This document shows, in pieces, positions 32,336-33,414 of a stretch of DNA of 33,414 nt. Below the pieces are notes generated by a model, which ran no database searches, was not told the DNA's origin, and worked only from the letters and a program-made list of their open reading frames with translations. Each line of letters starts with the position of its first letter. Position 1 is the stretch's first letter. Origin of the DNA: Planctomycetales bacterium (GTDB lineage: Bacteria > Planctomycetota > Planctomycetia > Pirellulales > Pirellulaceae); contig JAGQPF010000572.1 of assembly GCA_020426845.1 (NCBI GenBank), positions 1-33,414 of the forward strand. Direction: 5' to 3'. Both the position numbers and the translations under genes were made by a program.

Positions 32336-33414
32336 ATGGCCAGTCCGTTTTCGTATTTCCGCAAGTACCAATATCTGATGCTGGTCGGCTTCGGCGTCAT
32401 GCTGATGTTTGCCTTCGTCGTCTTGCCGCCGTTGCAACAGTGGCTGCAGTCCATGCAGCAGTCCGTTCACGATCCGGTGGTGGTCAAGTGGGATTACGGA
32501 CGGCTGCGCCAAAGCGATATTCAGCGGATGCAGTACGAGCACAATGTGCTCCACAATTTCCTCAATGCTGTCCGGCAGAAGACGGTTGAAAAGCAAGGCG
32601 CACCAACCCGGCCCAAGGTTGAGGCGTTGGAACGCGGGGGAGAGCAACGCGTGCTGGCAAACTTGTTGCTGGCGAAGAAGGCCTCGCTGCAGGGCATCCG
32701 GGTGAATGATGCCGCTATCACCCACTATCTCGATGAATTCTCCGATGGCGTGCTCACCAAATCGGAGTACCGCGAGCTGTTTGAAAAGAGCCAGCTTTCT
32801 CAAGGCGCTCTCTACAAGCAGTTGCGCACCGAGCTGCTCGCGCAGAACATGCGTCGACTCTTGATGTCGGCGCTGCCGAAACCGACGCCCGCCGATGTCT
32901 GGAAGGCCCACGATCGATTGGCGCGTCATGTCGAACTTGAAGTGCTCGCCATCCCCGTCGAGGAGTTTGTATCCAGCGTCAAGGACGAGCCTTCCACTGC
33001 CGAGCTCAAAGAACTGTTTGAGGCAGGCAAGACGCGGGCACCCCTGGAAATGTCGCCGGAGCCGGGCTTCTACATCCTCCCGAAAGCCAAGTTTCAGTAT
33101 CTCAAGGGCGACTTCGCCAAGTACTTGGCAGAAGCGAAAGAGTCCGTCACCGAGGAAGAGATCAAGGCTCGATACGAATCGGGGATCAAGCTCCGTGAGT
33201 TCCGCAAGGAGCCTGGGGCCGACAACCCGCCCGCCGACAACACGCCATCCGACAACCCGCCGGCTGACAACACGCCGGCGGACAACAAACCGGCTGACAA
33301 CAAACCGGCTGACAACAAGCCGGCCGACAACAAGCCGGCTGACAACCCGCCGGCGGACAACACGCCGGCGGACAACACGCCGGCGGACAACACGCCGGCG
33401 GACAACACGCCGGC
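32336..33414 (+). CDS. SurA/PpiD-like periplasmic chaperone (N-terminal part, cut by window end)
   Basis: The first 359 codons are present and no stop is reached. The N-terminus MASPFSYFRKYQYLMLVGFG has a single membrane span (about 13-33), as in PpiD-type anchored peptidyl-prolyl isomerases of planctomycetes. A helical SurA-N-like region follows (about 50-200: NDAAITHYLDEFSDGVLTKS, YRELFEKSQLSQGALYKQLR). A segment near 285 (TEEEIKARYESG) is typical of this family just before the parvulin domain, which is not in the window. From about residue 295 a five-residue repeat ADN(T/K/P)P runs for 13 copies to the window end. Likely role: folding of exported proteins. Confidence 0.78.
   Translation, partial: MASPFSYFRKYQYLMLVGFGVMLMFAFVVLPPLQQWLQSMQQSVHDPVVVKWDYGRLRQSDIQRMQYEHNVLHNFLNAVRQKTVEKQGAPTRPKVEALERGGEQRVLANLLLAKKASLQGIRVNDAAITHYLDEFSDGVLTKSEYRELFEKSQLSQGALYKQLRTELLAQNMRRLLMSALPKPTPADVWKAHDRLARHVELEVLAIPVEEFVSSVKDEPSTAELKELFEAGKTRAPLEMSPEPGFYILPKAKFQYLKGDFAKYLAEAKESVTEEEIKARYESGIKLREFRKEPGADNPPADNTPSDNPPADNTPADNKPADNKPADNKPADNKPADNPPADNTPADNTPADNTPADNTP
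33218..33414 (+). repeat. 15-bp in-frame tandem repeat encoding ADNxP, continuing past the window
   Basis: There are thirteen 15-bp units plus two bases. The encoded order is ADNPP, ADNTP, SDNPP, ADNTP, four ADNKP, ADNPP and four ADNTP. The repeat stays in frame and forms a disordered Pro/Asp/Asn-rich linker. The near-identical DNA of the last units suggests recent expansion. Confidence 0.95.

Noticed and set aside
31676..32929. 417-codon minus-strand frame spanning the end of topB and the chaperone gene
   Set aside because: It overlaps two supported plus-strand genes and the intergenic repeat; its protein is low complexity and Arg-rich.

Overview
The window looks like a chromosomal piece of a GC-rich planctomycete, probably of the Pirellulales type. 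The evidence is an ECF sigma factor translationally coupled to a large Ser/Thr kinase with TPRs, a TIGR03790-like secreted protein, TadE/TadG-like pseudopilins, a SurA/PpiD-like chaperone with a low-complexity tail, and many short dispersed repeats whose spurious translation (GNPKRQRG, TRSVSEG) is familiar from planctomycete genomes. No rRNA, tRNA or CRISPR array was seen, and no clear transposase.

Layout. 1-205: 90-bp tandem repeats with hairpins. 206-3672 (minus): ECF sigma factor and membrane Ser/Thr kinase overlapping as ATGA. 3929-4888 (plus): a DUF3500-like secreted protein, convergent with queC (4906-5598, minus). 5695-18800 (minus): a 13.1-kb cassette of four same-strand genes. In transcription order these are a 1077-aa ARM/HEAT-like protein with an embedded BRCT domain, a 2150-aa WD40-HEAT protein, a 642-aa winged-helix/SWIM protein, and a 432-aa reverse transcriptase. 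18801-19729: a long non-coding leader with three 56-bp tandem repeats and a large imperfect hairpin. 19730-24312 (plus): a POT-family transporter overlapping a TIGR03790/TPR secreted protein. 24660-24866 (plus): a small ORF with its own promoter and intrinsic terminator. 25009-25800 (minus): two small hypothetical genes. 25915-28702: a divergent set of Tad/Flp-type pilin-like genes around a good sigma70-like promoter. 29314-31995 (plus): topoisomerase III. 32336-end (plus): an incomplete SurA/PpiD-like protein.

The most interesting part is the reverse-transcriptase cassette. The RT carries the YADD catalytic motif and both retron hallmarks, NAxxH (NARIH, residues 201-205) and VTG (361-363). 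Its partners (HEAT/ARM-repeat and WH-SWIM proteins) match what I remember of the type XIII retrons in the published retron classification. It differs from a textbook retron in three ways. The RT is the last gene, with only 29 nt before it, so there is no room for an adjacent msr-msd. The scaffolds carry extra WD40 and BRCT modules. The SWIM motif ends in Cys instead of His. Two places could hold the non-coding RNA: the structured 147-nt spacer at 15420-15566 and the 929-nt leader at 18801-19729. Inference: this is an abortive-infection-type defence system with a large repeat-scaffold sensor or effector. The RNA and the effector activity cannot be proved from sequence alone.
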